A stretch of 5,788 nt of DNA from an uncultured Eubacteriales bacterium. GTDB taxonomy: Bacteria; Bacillota; Clostridia; Oscillospirales; RGIG7773. Positions 1 to 5,780 of the stretch are shown here, one piece after another; within the stretch, counting starts at the first letter, position 1; each line of letters begins with the position of its first letter. The stretch lies in NCBI GenBank assembly GCA_934541205.1, contig CAKTDK010000121.1, positions 1 through 5,788 on the forward strand, given 5' to 3'. The notes beneath the pieces were generated by a model, which did not search any database, was not told the DNA's origin, and worked only from the letters and a program-made list of their open reading frames with translations. Both the position numbers and the translations under genes were made by a program.

Positions 1-135
1 GGGTATCCCTCCCCTTTTGATATAGATTTGGGATTTATCAAGTTTTCTTTCGGATTTCAGATAAATGTTAGCATTGCGCTTATTATATCTATGATATTAT
101 CCTATTTTGTTTACAGGTGGCTTATAAGAAAATAA
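1..135 (+). CDS. C-terminal end of a small DUF4321-like membrane protein (5' end outside window)
   Basis: Frame 1 is open from the window edge to a TAA at 133-135, giving 44 residues of a protein that starts upstream. The visible end has a short amphipathic stretch (SPFDIDLGFIKFSFGFQINV) and then a hydrophobic segment, roughly residues 24-39, closed by a basic tail (YRWLIRK). This resembles, from memory, the C-terminus of the DUF4321 family: small clostridial membrane proteins of about 85-90 residues with a 'LDLG..., FGL.I.IN' pattern and a final transmembrane helix. Those genes often lie just upstream of the maf-radC-mreBCD cluster, which fits the position here. No biochemical role is established for the family. 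Only 30 bp without an obvious promoter separate it from mreB, so co-transcription is likely. The family call is recall, not a search; that this is a real coding end is more certain than its name. Confidence 0.6.
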   Translation, partial: GYPSPFDIDLGFIKFSFGFQINVSIALIISMILSYFVYRWLIRK

Positions 136-165
136 AATGTTCAAATTTTGAAAGGAAGATAAAAA

Positions 166-1173
166 ATGAAAAGTTATATCGGTATAGACCTTGGTACCGC
201 CAATACCCTTGTTTATAAAAAAGGAAAGGGAATAATTTTAAGAGAACCGTCAGTTGTAGCTGTTGATGAAAGAACCGGAAAATCAATCTGCGTGGGAAAT
301 GCGGCAAAAGAAATGATAGGAAGAACTCCTAATTATATCAAGGCCGTAAGGCCGTTAAAAGACGGAGTTATAGCAGATTTTCAGTGCACTATAGAAATGC
401 TTAAGGTATTTATAAAAAAGGCTATAGGCAGCGGATTTTTCACTTCTACTTATATAGTAATCTGCGTTCCTTCGGGAGTAACCCAGGTAGAACGCATGGC
501 GGTTGAAGACGCCGCAAAACAAGCAGGGGCAAAAGACGTAAGACTTATTACAGAGCCGAAAGCTGCCGCAATAGGAGCAGGGCTTCCTGTAGGCGATCCT
601 GTAGGTTCTATGGTAGTTGACATCGGAGGCGGAACATCGGAGATTGCTGTTTTGTCTTTGGGAGGCATAGTGGTATCTCAGTCTGTAAGGGTTGCCGGAG
701 ATGAATTTAACGAAGCTATTATTGCATATATAAGAAAGAAATATAATATACTTATCGGTGAGAGAACTGCCGAAGATTTAAAAATAGGTATCGGAAGCGC
801 TTATGAATACGAGGGTGAAAGCTCAATGGATATAAGAGGCCGTGACCTTTTAAACGGACTTCCAAAATCTCTTGTTATTTCTGCTGAAGAAGTAAGAGAA
901 GCTCTTATTGAGCCTTTGGGAAGAATAATTGAAGCTATCAAGGCAACTTTGGAGGAAACTCCTCCGGAACTTTCTGCCGATATTATTACAAACGGAATTA
1001 TGATTACAGGCGGAGGCGCGCTTTTAAAAGGTCTTGACGTTCTTGTAAGCAAAGAAACCGGAATAGAAGTTAAAATTGCCGAATCCCCTCTTGACTGCGT
1101 TGCCCTTGGCGCAGGGAATGTACTTGATGATTTTAACACGGGAAGAAGTTCAATTTTTGAAAACGAATATTAA
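166..1173 (+). CDS. mreB: Rod shape-determining protein MreB (bacterial actin)
   Basis: MreB is an actin-fold ATPase that forms membrane-bound filaments on the cytoplasmic face and orients the lateral-wall synthesis machine. All actin-family signatures are visible: phosphate-1 loop GIDLGTANTLVY (residues 6-17), the VPSGVT segment (102-107), the LITEPKAAAIGAG motif carrying the presumed catalytic Glu130, phosphate-2 loop VVDIGGGTSEIAV (150-162), and adenosine loop ITGGGALLKGLD (280-291). The length, 335 residues, is normal for the family. ATG 166 is preceded by AAAGGAAG (151-158) at a 7-bp spacing, and the N-terminus begins right at the first actin strand, so the start is secure. No extended N-terminal amphipathic helix of the Gram-negative type is seen. 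It heads the mreBCD-PBP2 set with a 28-bp gap to mreC. The paralogues Mbl and MreBH cannot be separated from MreB by sequence alone, but linkage to mreCD favours MreB. Confidence 0.97.
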   Translation: MKSYIGIDLGTANTLVYKKGKGIILREPSVVAVDERTGKSICVGNAAKEMIGRTPNYIKAVRPLKDGVIADFQCTIEMLKVFIKKAIGSGFFTSTYIVICVPSGVTQVERMAVEDAAKQAGAKDVRLITEPKAAAIGAGLPVGDPVGSMVVDIGGGTSEIAVLSLGGIVVSQSVRVAGDEFNEAIIAYIRKKYNILIGERTAEDLKIGIGSAYEYEGESSMDIRGRDLLNGLPKSLVISAEEVREALIEPLGRIIEAIKATLEETPPELSADIITNGIMITGGGALLKGLDVLVSKETGIEVKIAESPLDCVALGAGNVLDDFNTGRSSIFENEY

Positions 1174-1201
1174 TTTTCAGTAAATATAGTTTGGAGCCGA
1201 T

Positions 1202-2053
1202 ATGGATCGTTTTTATAAATCAAAGCTGTTTATAATAATGATAATAATTTGTGTGTTTTTGCTTGGAGTAATGCTGTTTTTTTATTCCGGCAGAGGAAAT
1301 ACGCCTTTTTTTGAAAATATTATCGGGACTTTTATAACGCCTGTCCAAAAAGCTTTTTCAAGAATTACCGAAACAGGCGGAAATGTTTTTAAAAGCTATA
1401 CTCAGTATGAAGACCTTCAGAAGGAAAACGAAAAGCTAAAAGAAGAGCTGTCAAAATCTTTAGGAGTTATAAGACAGGCGCAGAAATCAATTTCGGAAAA
1501 TGAAGATTTAAAAAAAATTCTGGGGATAAAAACCGCAAATCCGAACTTTGAATTTTGTCTTGCGGAAGTAATTTCTACAGAACCGACAAAATGGTTTTCT
1601 TCATTTACTATAGATAAAGGAACGCTGGACGGAATAAAAAAAGGCGATGCTGTTATGACTTCTGACGGCCTTGCCGGATACGTTACGGAAGCCGGGTTTA
1701 ATTATGCGAAGGTTTCTTCGGTTATTGATACAAACTTTGTAGTGGGGGGAATAATTTCACGTACCAGAGAAGTTGGCGTCTGCGAAGGTGAATACAAGCT
1801 TATGGACAACGGAAAGCTGAAGTTATCCTATGCGGGCAAGGAAGCTGATTTTGTAATCGGAGATACTGTTGAAACTTCGGGAATTACCACTAATTTGCCG
1901 AAAGGTCTTGCAATCGGAAAAATAACCGATATAAAAATGGAACCTCATGGGCTTTCTCAATACGCCGTAATCGAGCCTTTTGCCGATTTAAAAGAGCTTA
2001 AAAATGTATTTGTAATAATAAATTTCGGAAAACAGGAAACTACAAAGGAATAA
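1202..2053 (+). CDS. mreC: Rod shape-determining protein MreC
   Basis: MreC is a bitopic membrane protein whose extracytoplasmic part binds and activates PBP2 and connects it to MreB through MreD. The order of parts is standard: a short basic N-terminus (DRFYKSK), one transmembrane helix at about residues 9-28, a juxtamembrane stretch with a conserved-type Pro47, a coiled coil at about 62-105 (heptad-like LQKENEKLKEEL), then the beta-rich MreC domain from about 119 to 277. Family hallmarks in that domain include W131 followed by FSSFTIDKGTLDGIKKGDAV and the DGLAGYV turn (155-161). At 283 residues the length is typical, with only a short charged tail (KQETTKE) and no Pro-rich C-terminal extension. 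ATG 1202 follows GGAG at 1193-1196. It sits 28 bp after mreB and 31 bp before mreD, so it is part of the same transcript. Confidence 0.96.
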   Translation: MDRFYKSKLFIIMIIICVFLLGVMLFFYSGRGNTPFFENIIGTFITPVQKAFSRITETGGNVFKSYTQYEDLQKENEKLKEELSKSLGVIRQAQKSISENEDLKKILGIKTANPNFEFCLAEVISTEPTKWFSSFTIDKGTLDGIKKGDAVMTSDGLAGYVTEAGFNYAKVSSVIDTNFVVGGIISRTREVGVCEGEYKLMDNGKLKLSYAGKEADFVIGDTVETSGITTNLPKGLAIGKITDIKMEPHGLSQYAVIEPFADLKELKNVFVIINFGKQETTKE

Positions 2054-2084
2054 ATAAAAAGCACATTGAAGGAGGAACAGCTTT

Positions 2085-2609
2085 ATGACAAGACAAGAAC
2101 TTATCAGTAAGCATGCTGCTTATTCTATTGTGCTTTTAATTCTTTTTATATTTCAAACCTGCGGAAATAATTTAAAATTTAACAGTATATTTGAACCGGA
2201 TTTAATTCTTGGTTTTATTATTGCCGCAGCAATGTGGGAGGGTGAACTTTTCGGACTTGTTTACGGTCTTGCCGGAGGTATATTATGTGATATTTTAGGA
2301 AGCCGTCCCGGTTATTTTGCGCTTATTTATATGCTTTTGGGATACGGGGTTGCTTTAATTATAAAGTTCCTTGTTGTTAACAGTATAAAATCATATCTTA
2401 TTATATGTATTTCTGCTTTTGTCTTAGTAAGTCTTATGACATTTTTCTTTATGCATCTTATATGGGGACAAGGCGGATTTTTAGAACTTATTATAAATGT
2501 TATTTTTAAACGGGGACTTGCAACATTGTTAATGGGGGCCGGGATATATTATCTTTTGGGAAAATTAAGTGAAAAGCTGAGTTATCGCGGAGGTACAGAT
2601 GAATTTTAA
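2085..2609 (+). CDS. mreD: Rod shape-determining protein MreD
   Basis: MreD is the small polytopic membrane subunit of the elongasome and a partner of MreC. The 174 residues are almost wholly hydrophobic. Segments that look membrane-spanning are at about 11-26, 38-51, 54-71, 77-98, 103-127 and 145-158, the number being approximate. The most recognisable family stretch is GLVYGLAGGILCDILGSRPG (57-76), the conserved MreD glycine/Asp region, followed by the YMLLGYG helix. A near-perfect ribosome binding site, AAGGAGGA (2069-2076), lies 8 bp before ATG 2085, the strongest in the operon. Its last 11 bases overlap the start of the PBP2 gene, whose ribosome binding site lies inside mreD, so translation of the two is probably coupled. 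Sequence conservation in this family is low, so the call rests equally on the hydrophobic profile and on its position between mreC and PBP2. Confidence 0.93.
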   Translation: MTRQELISKHAAYSIVLLILFIFQTCGNNLKFNSIFEPDLILGFIIAAAMWEGELFGLVYGLAGGILCDILGSRPGYFALIYMLLGYGVALIIKFLVVNSIKSYLIICISAFVLVSLMTFFFMHLIWGQGGFLELIINVIFKRGLATLLMGAGIYYLLGKLSEKLSYRGGTDEF

Positions 2610-4668
2610 CGAATTTAAAAAAAGATATATATCTATATTTGCGGCAATAGGAGTAATTGTCGTTATTTTTCTTTGCCGTCTTGTATATCTTCAGATAATT
2701 AAGGGTGATGAATACGCTTCCCAATCAGAAAAAAAGGTTTACAGAACAACTTCAGTAAAAGCTCCCAGAGGACAGATTCTTGACCGTTACGGAAGAGAGC
2801 TTGTTGTAAACCGTCAGGGATTTTCTGTAGTTTTTGATAAATCTCTTATTTCCACCTCTGATTTAAATGATGTTATTTTAAATACCATAGAAATTTTTGA
2901 AAATACAACGGATGAATATTATGATTATCTTCCGATTTCAAAAACTTCTCCTTATAATTATATAACTACCGAAGATTATGAAAAGGATTATAAGGAATTT
3001 CGGGAGTTTTTAACAAAATATAAAACAGCCACCGGGGAAACTGCTGACAGTGACAGCGCTTTAAGGTATTTAAAGAAAAGATATAAAATAAAAAGCGACG
3101 ATATGGATGAAGTACGAAAAATTGCGGGAGTTCGCTATGAGATGGAAAGGAACGATTTTTCCAAAACAGTTCCCTATACTTTTGCATCAGATATATCAAA
3201 AACTATGGTAACCTATATAAGAGAAAATTCAATAAATATAAAGGGAGTTCAGATAGAGGTTGAACCTGTCAGAGAAATAGTTGACGGAAGCATTGCGCCT
3301 CATATTTTGGGCCGAGTGGGACGTATTTATAAGGAAGAATATGAGGAGCTTAAAAATAAAGGGTATAAAATGAACGACCTTGTGGGGAAAGACGGACTTG
3401 AAGCGGCTATGGAGGAATATCTTAAAGGAACCGATGGTCAAAAAGGATATGAAAGAGATTCTTCGGGAAAAATTGTAGGTATCGTAAATGAAAAAGACCC
3501 TATTCCGGGAAATAATGTAAGAACTACGCTTGACAAAGATTTGCAGATAATTGCGCAAAATGCGCTTGAACAAACTATAAAAGATATAGCTGAAAAAGGA
3601 AAAACAAAAAAGGATAAAGCCGGCGCTGACGCTGACGCAGGAGCTGTTGTTGCAATGAATGTAAAAACAGGCGAAGTTCTTGCTATGGCGTCTTATCCTA
3701 CTTTTAATTTATCTGAATTTTCGTCAAAATACAGTGAGCTTTTAAAAGCGGAAAATAATCCTCTTTTAAACAGAGCTATATCGGGAATTTATGAACCCGG
3801 CTCTACTTTTAAAATGTGCACTTCTCTTTCAGCTCTTCAAAACGGGATAATAACTCCTTTTACTACAATAACTGATAAAGGCGTTTACAGATACTATAAG
3901 GATTATCAGCCAAGGTGCTGGATATATACTTCTCAGGGAAGAACTCACGGAACAGTAAACGTTTCGGGAGCGTTGAGAGATTCCTGTAACTATTTTTATT
4001 ATGAAGTCGGAAGACAGCTTGGGATTGAAAAGCTTGATGAAACAGCAACCATGCTGGGACTTGGAGAAAAAACAGGTATAGAAATCGGTGGCGAAGCAAA
4101 AGGAATTTTGGCAAGTCCCGCTGAGAAAAAAGCAAAAGGAGCTGTGTGGAATCCGGGAGATACTTTGCAGGCGGCAATCGGACAATCGGACAACTTGTTT
4201 ACTCCTATTCAGCTTTGCACATATATATCTACTCTTGCAAACGGCGGAACAAGATATCAGCCTACTCTTATAAAAGATATAGTTACTTATAATGACGGAG
4301 AAAGCGTAGTTGACTGTTCCCCTAAGGTTATAAGTAAGCTTAATATATCTGATGAACATTTAGGCGCTATAAAAAAAGGTATGCTTGCAGTTACTAAAAA
4401 GGGCGGAACGGTTTATGCTCCTTTTATAACCTGTCAGTATGATGTTGCAGGAAAATCCGGAACAGCTCAGGTTCCAACCGGTACGTCAAACGGACTTTTT
4501 GCTTGTTTTGCACCTTATGAAGACCCGGAAATTGCAGTATATGTAATTATTGAACATGGGTCAAGCGGAGGCAATGTTGCTCCTGTTGCAAGACAGATTA
4601 TTGATGCTTATCTTGCAAAATCATATGTTGACTCCCCTGTTTCTACTGATGGAGATATTTTAAATTAA
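2599..4668 (+). CDS. mrdA: Class B penicillin-binding protein 2 (elongation-specific D,D-transpeptidase)
   Basis: This enzyme cross-links peptidoglycan stem peptides outside the membrane and is the beta-lactam target of the elongasome; RodA is its usual glycosyltransferase partner. A single N-terminal membrane anchor spans about residues 11-34. The pedestal/dimerisation domain follows, with the conserved RGQILDRYGREL at 57-68, HILGRVG at 235-241 and the G263-x-x-G-x-E268 motif. The transpeptidase domain runs from about 348 to 680. Its active-site motifs are intact: S402-T-F-K405 (nucleophile Ser402), S462-C-N464 and K619-S-G-T. A Lys-rich linker (about 329-340) and a short ADADA run (343-347) join the two domains. 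There is no PASTA domain, which argues against a SpoVD or PBP2x-like protein, and linkage to mreBCD supports a PBP2 role. The ribosome binding site GGAGG (2589-2593) lies 5 bp before ATG 2599. The length of 689 residues is normal for Firmicute members. Confidence 0.94.
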   Translation: MNFNEFKKRYISIFAAIGVIVVIFLCRLVYLQIIKGDEYASQSEKKVYRTTSVKAPRGQILDRYGRELVVNRQGFSVVFDKSLISTSDLNDVILNTIEIFENTTDEYYDYLPISKTSPYNYITTEDYEKDYKEFREFLTKYKTATGETADSDSALRYLKKRYKIKSDDMDEVRKIAGVRYEMERNDFSKTVPYTFASDISKTMVTYIRENSINIKGVQIEVEPVREIVDGSIAPHILGRVGRIYKEEYEELKNKGYKMNDLVGKDGLEAAMEEYLKGTDGQKGYERDSSGKIVGIVNEKDPIPGNNVRTTLDKDLQIIAQNALEQTIKDIAEKGKTKKDKAGADADAGAVVAMNVKTGEVLAMASYPTFNLSEFSSKYSELLKAENNPLLNRAISGIYEPGSTFKMCTSLSALQNGIITPFTTITDKGVYRYYKDYQPRCWIYTSQGRTHGTVNVSGALRDSCNYFYYEVGRQLGIEKLDETATMLGLGEKTGIEIGGEAKGILASPAEKKAKGAVWNPGDTLQAAIGQSDNLFTPIQLCTYISTLANGGTRYQPTLIKDIVTYNDGESVVDCSPKVISKLNISDEHLGAIKKGMLAVTKKGGTVYAPFITCQYDVAGKSGTAQVPTGTSNGLFACFAPYEDPEIAVYVIIEHGSSGGNVAPVARQIIDAYLAKSYVDSPVSTDGDILN

Positions 4669-4684
4669 TAGTATTTTTTATTGT

Positions 4685-4721
4685 AAAAAGAAATGACCAA
4701 ATTATCGGTCATTTCTTTTTT
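4685..4721 (+). terminator. Rho-independent terminator of the mre operon
   Basis: A perfect 14-bp stem is formed by 4685-4698 and 4707-4720 around an 8-base loop (AAATTATC). The descending arm ends in six T (4716-4721). It lies 16 bp after the PBP2 stop codon and marks the end of the operon. The ascending arm starts with five A, so on the minus strand it could also stop leftward transcripts. Confidence 0.9.
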
Positions 4722-4763
4722 GTTATTTTAAACTTTTTTTTTATTATTCCTTTTACTGTTCCT

Positions 4764-5001
4764 TTAAAAAACAAAAATATCTTATCTTTTTAAGAAATAA
4801 AAGACTCTTTCCTATTGCTTTAAAAATGAAAAAAACTTTACTGGTTCTTTAAAAAGCAAAACTTTATCATCTCTTTAAGAATTAAAAATCTTTTTCCTAC
4901 TTCCTTAACAGATAGAAATATCTTTTACTATACCAAAAACTCTTTTCCCACCCTTTTAAAAGGCAAAAAATCTCCTATCGCCTTAATTTGTCGAAAAAGA
5001 G
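4764..5001. repeat. Degenerate A/T-rich tandem repeat array, about nine units of 26-30 bp
   Basis: TTAA anchors recur at 4764, 4790, 4820, 4849, 4875, 4905, 4956 and 4983, giving intervals of 26, 30, 29, 26, 30, 51 and 27. The 51-bp step fits two units, the second lacking its TTAA. Units follow a loose consensus: TTAA, a purine run (AAnnAAAAAT), then CTTTT and CTA, and often CC before the next TTAA. Only 70 of 300 bases at 4741-5040 are G or C. From 4741 to 4980, C outnumbers G about 45 to 14. TTAA gives a stop in many readings and the period is not a multiple of three, so it is not coding. No two units are identical, unlike CRISPR repeats or a young satellite. The function is unknown. Phased A-tracts could bend the DNA just upstream of the promoter at 5042. 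Confidence 0.55.
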
Positions 5002-5041
5002 TTAAATAAATTATTTTTTCTGTTTTTTTGGTTATTTTTTC

Positions 5042-5070
5042 TTGACAAACAGGAAAATATGCTATATAAT
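5042..5070 (+). promoter_or_regulatory. Consensus housekeeping (sigma-A type) promoter
   Basis: The -35 box TTGACA (5042-5047) and -10 box TATAAT (5065-5070) both match the consensus exactly, with an ideal 17-bp spacer. A T-rich tract at about 5012-5041 lies just upstream, as is common for strong promoters. Transcription would start near A5077. No long ORF follows, so it probably drives a non-coding RNA or a very small ORF. Confidence 0.85.
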
Positions 5071-5104
5071 TATCTCATAAAAATTAAATACAGCCGGCAG
5101 ATTA

Positions 5105-5191
5105 ATGTTCGCACAAACATTAACCCTGCTTACAAGTGAACAAGGCACTCATAAACAACCGGAACTCCGGCGCCGACTTCCTATAGTGTAA
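5105..5191 (+). CDS. Possible 28-residue microprotein ORF inside the candidate RNA
   Basis: An ATG at 5105 opens a frame of 28 codons ending in TAA at 5189-5191. The peptide begins MFAQTLTLLTSEQG and ends in a basic QPELRRRLPIV. It has no membrane segment and no motif I recognise. It lies just downstream of the consensus promoter, which is the only strong reason to consider it. Against it, there is no clear Shine-Dalgarno sequence upstream (CCGGCAG is a poor match), and the start codon lies inside the 5102-5123 hairpin, which would hide it from ribosomes. It may be a chance reading frame across a structured RNA. Confidence 0.2.
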   Translation: MFAQTLTLLTSEQGTHKQPELRRRLPIV

Positions 5192-5250
5192 CACAAATTT
5201 CCCCTTTTTTCAACAGCTTTTGTTATACGTTTCTGGAAGAGAGATTTTTG

Positions 5251-5294
5251 AGTACTTTAAAAACTTTTTATAAGTTGTTTTTGGTACTTTTTTT
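5251..5294 (+). terminator. Rho-independent terminator-like hairpin of the candidate RNA
   Basis: AGTAC (5251-5255) pairs with GTACT (5284-5288). Further in, AAAAACTT (5259-5266) pairs with AAGTT-g-TTT (5272-5280) around the loop TTTAT, leaving a small internal bulge. The 3' arm runs into seven T (5288-5294). The stem is A/T-rich and therefore weaker than the one at 4685, but the layout is that of an intrinsic terminator. Confidence 0.6.
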
Positions 5295-5332
5295 GCGCCA
5301 TTTCGACATTTATTATTATGAGATTTTCAGTT

Positions 5333-5409
5333 TGTCGTTCCGAGCATAGAGAGGAATCTCGTCCTTAATATTAAAGAGATTCATCGAGGCGTTTTCTATC
5401 AAAATGACA
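5333..5409. repeat. Hairpin-forming dispersed repeat element (inverted pair)
   Basis: Two inverted arms share their ends. The outer end TGTCGTT (5333-5339) pairs with AAAATGACA (5401-5409), allowing one G-T pair. The inner end GAATCTC (5354-5360) pairs with GAGATTC (5376-5382). The middles of the arms have diverged. Both arms resemble a unit of the form GTCATTcTGAgcg...GAATCTC, a repeat type I recall as scattered in many Clostridia and other bacterial genomes, usually between genes. No transposase is present, so it would be a non-autonomous, MITE-like element or a decayed one. Confidence 0.6.
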
Positions 5410-5415
5410 GAACCT

Positions 5416-5465
5416 CGTCATTTTGAATGTACTTTATCGTCATTTTGAACGCAGTGAAAGATCTC
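5416..5465 (+). repeat. Two further direct copies of the GTCATTTTGA unit
   Basis: CGTCATTTTGAA occurs at 5416 and again at 5438, 22 bp apart. The first copy is cut short. The second runs through CGCAGTGAAAGATCTC to 5465 and is the fullest copy of the unit in the window. They directly follow the inverted pair at 5333-5409, so four unit copies lie in about 130 bp. This suggests repeated insertion or local duplication at one site. Confidence 0.6.
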
Positions 5466-5613
5466 AATAACACTCTTAAAAAAATCGGCAGCGGGTAAAG
5501 GTTTCTATGGGTTAAAGTTTATTTTATTAAATAGACTTTTGTTTTCCTATAGATTTTCCGGATGTTTCATGGTCTTTATCAAGAAGATATTCCCTTTCGG
5601 GTTAGGATATGAT

Positions 5614-5644
5614 AATACCGTGCCAAAACACTTGGCGCGGTATT
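5614..5644. repeat. Strong inverted repeat / hairpin
   Basis: AATACCGTGCCA (5614-5625) faces TGGCGCGGTATT (5633-5644): a 12-bp stem with one T-G wobble, extendable by A5626-T5632, around a 5-base loop. It is the most stable-looking hairpin in the non-coding half. There is no T-run on either side, so it is a poor intrinsic terminator. It may be an RNA structure, a protein-binding site or a repeat remnant. Confidence 0.6.
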
Positions 5645-5650
5645 TAATTA

Positions 5651-5780
5651 TCCCGATTCAGAAAGGGGTTTTTATTATAAAAACTTTTAAAATTATTCCT
5701 AAGAAACGGCGGTCAGGCTGTTTTTACCCTATCGGGAGTTTTTAAATTCGCAGGATTTTTTTGCGGATAAAAAAACTCCC
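5651..5780. repeat. Two overlapping, mutually exclusive inverted repeats
   Basis: TCCCGAT (5651-5657) matches ATCGGGA (5731-5737), helped by AGGG (5664-5667) with CCCT (5727-5730). GGGAGTTTTT (5734-5743) matches AAAAACTCCC (5771-5780), enclosing CGCA/TGCG (5749-5752 with 5762-5765). Bases 5734-5737 belong to both, so only one stem can form in a given molecule. An A/T palindrome, GTTTTTATTATAAAAAC (5668-5684), lies inside the first. No gene follows within the window. The final bases, read on the minus strand as CCAAGGGGAGTTTTTTT, could also be half of a terminator whose other arm is past the edge. Confidence 0.4.

Larger units (their letters stand above)
5077..5294 (+). ncRNA. Candidate orphan small RNA, class not recognised
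   Basis: A consensus promoter lies just before this stretch and a hairpin plus T-run ends it, so it has the outline of an independent transcript of about 215 nt. Between 5091 and 5190, 48 of 100 bases are G or C, about double the upstream region. Visible structure includes a hairpin with an 8-bp stem (5102-5109 with 5116-5123), extended by GCAG/CTGC (5097-5100 with 5126-5129). A CCGG-AACT-CCGG hairpin (5159-5170) is also visible, whose 3' arm could instead pair with GCCGG at 5093-5097. AGTG/CACT (5135-5138 with 5146-5149) may add a third stem. It was compared from memory with 6S RNA, SRP RNA, tmRNA, RNase P and common riboswitches; none fits. The GTTCGC loop sequence recalls one part of 6S RNA, but the long closing helix is not seen. 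It could also be the leader of a lost gene. Confidence 0.42.

Noticed and set aside
801..1139. Antisense ORF opposite mreB
   Set aside because: It is the complement of conserved MreB codons, has no ribosome binding site and no recognisable protein features.
4088..4273. Short plus-strand ORF inside PBP2 in another frame
   Set aside because: It overlaps the conserved SxN-to-KSG part of the transpeptidase domain, which is clearly the coding frame. There is no independent ribosome binding site.
3829..4359. Long antisense ORF inside the PBP2 gene
   Set aside because: It is a shadow frame opposite the intact transpeptidase domain, with Ser/Ile-rich low-complexity content and no start signals.
4764..5001. 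CRISPR array
   Set aside because: The units are spaced at 26-30 bp but have no constant repeat separated by unique spacers, and there are no cas genes in the window.
5201..5210. CCCCTTTTTT as the RNA terminator
   Set aside because: No G-rich or A-rich upstream arm pairs with the bases just before the T-run. The hairpin at 5251-5294 is a better candidate.
5077..5294. 6S RNA (ssrS)
   Set aside because: The strong promoter, length and a GTTCGC element suggested it, but the long closing helix and central bubble are not apparent, since the 5' and 3' parts pair only weakly.
5316..5384. Minus-strand 22-codon ORF ending in a YARNDKLKIS-like peptide
   Set aside because: It lies wholly within the inverted dispersed repeat and its left flank. 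YARNDK-type peptides are a familiar by-product of translating that repeat. No ribosome binding site was seen.
5539..5745. 68-codon plus-strand ORF
   Set aside because: It depends on a TTG start with no ribosome binding site, its codons run straight through the 5614-5644 hairpin and the 5651-5737 inverted repeat, and the peptide shows no family features.
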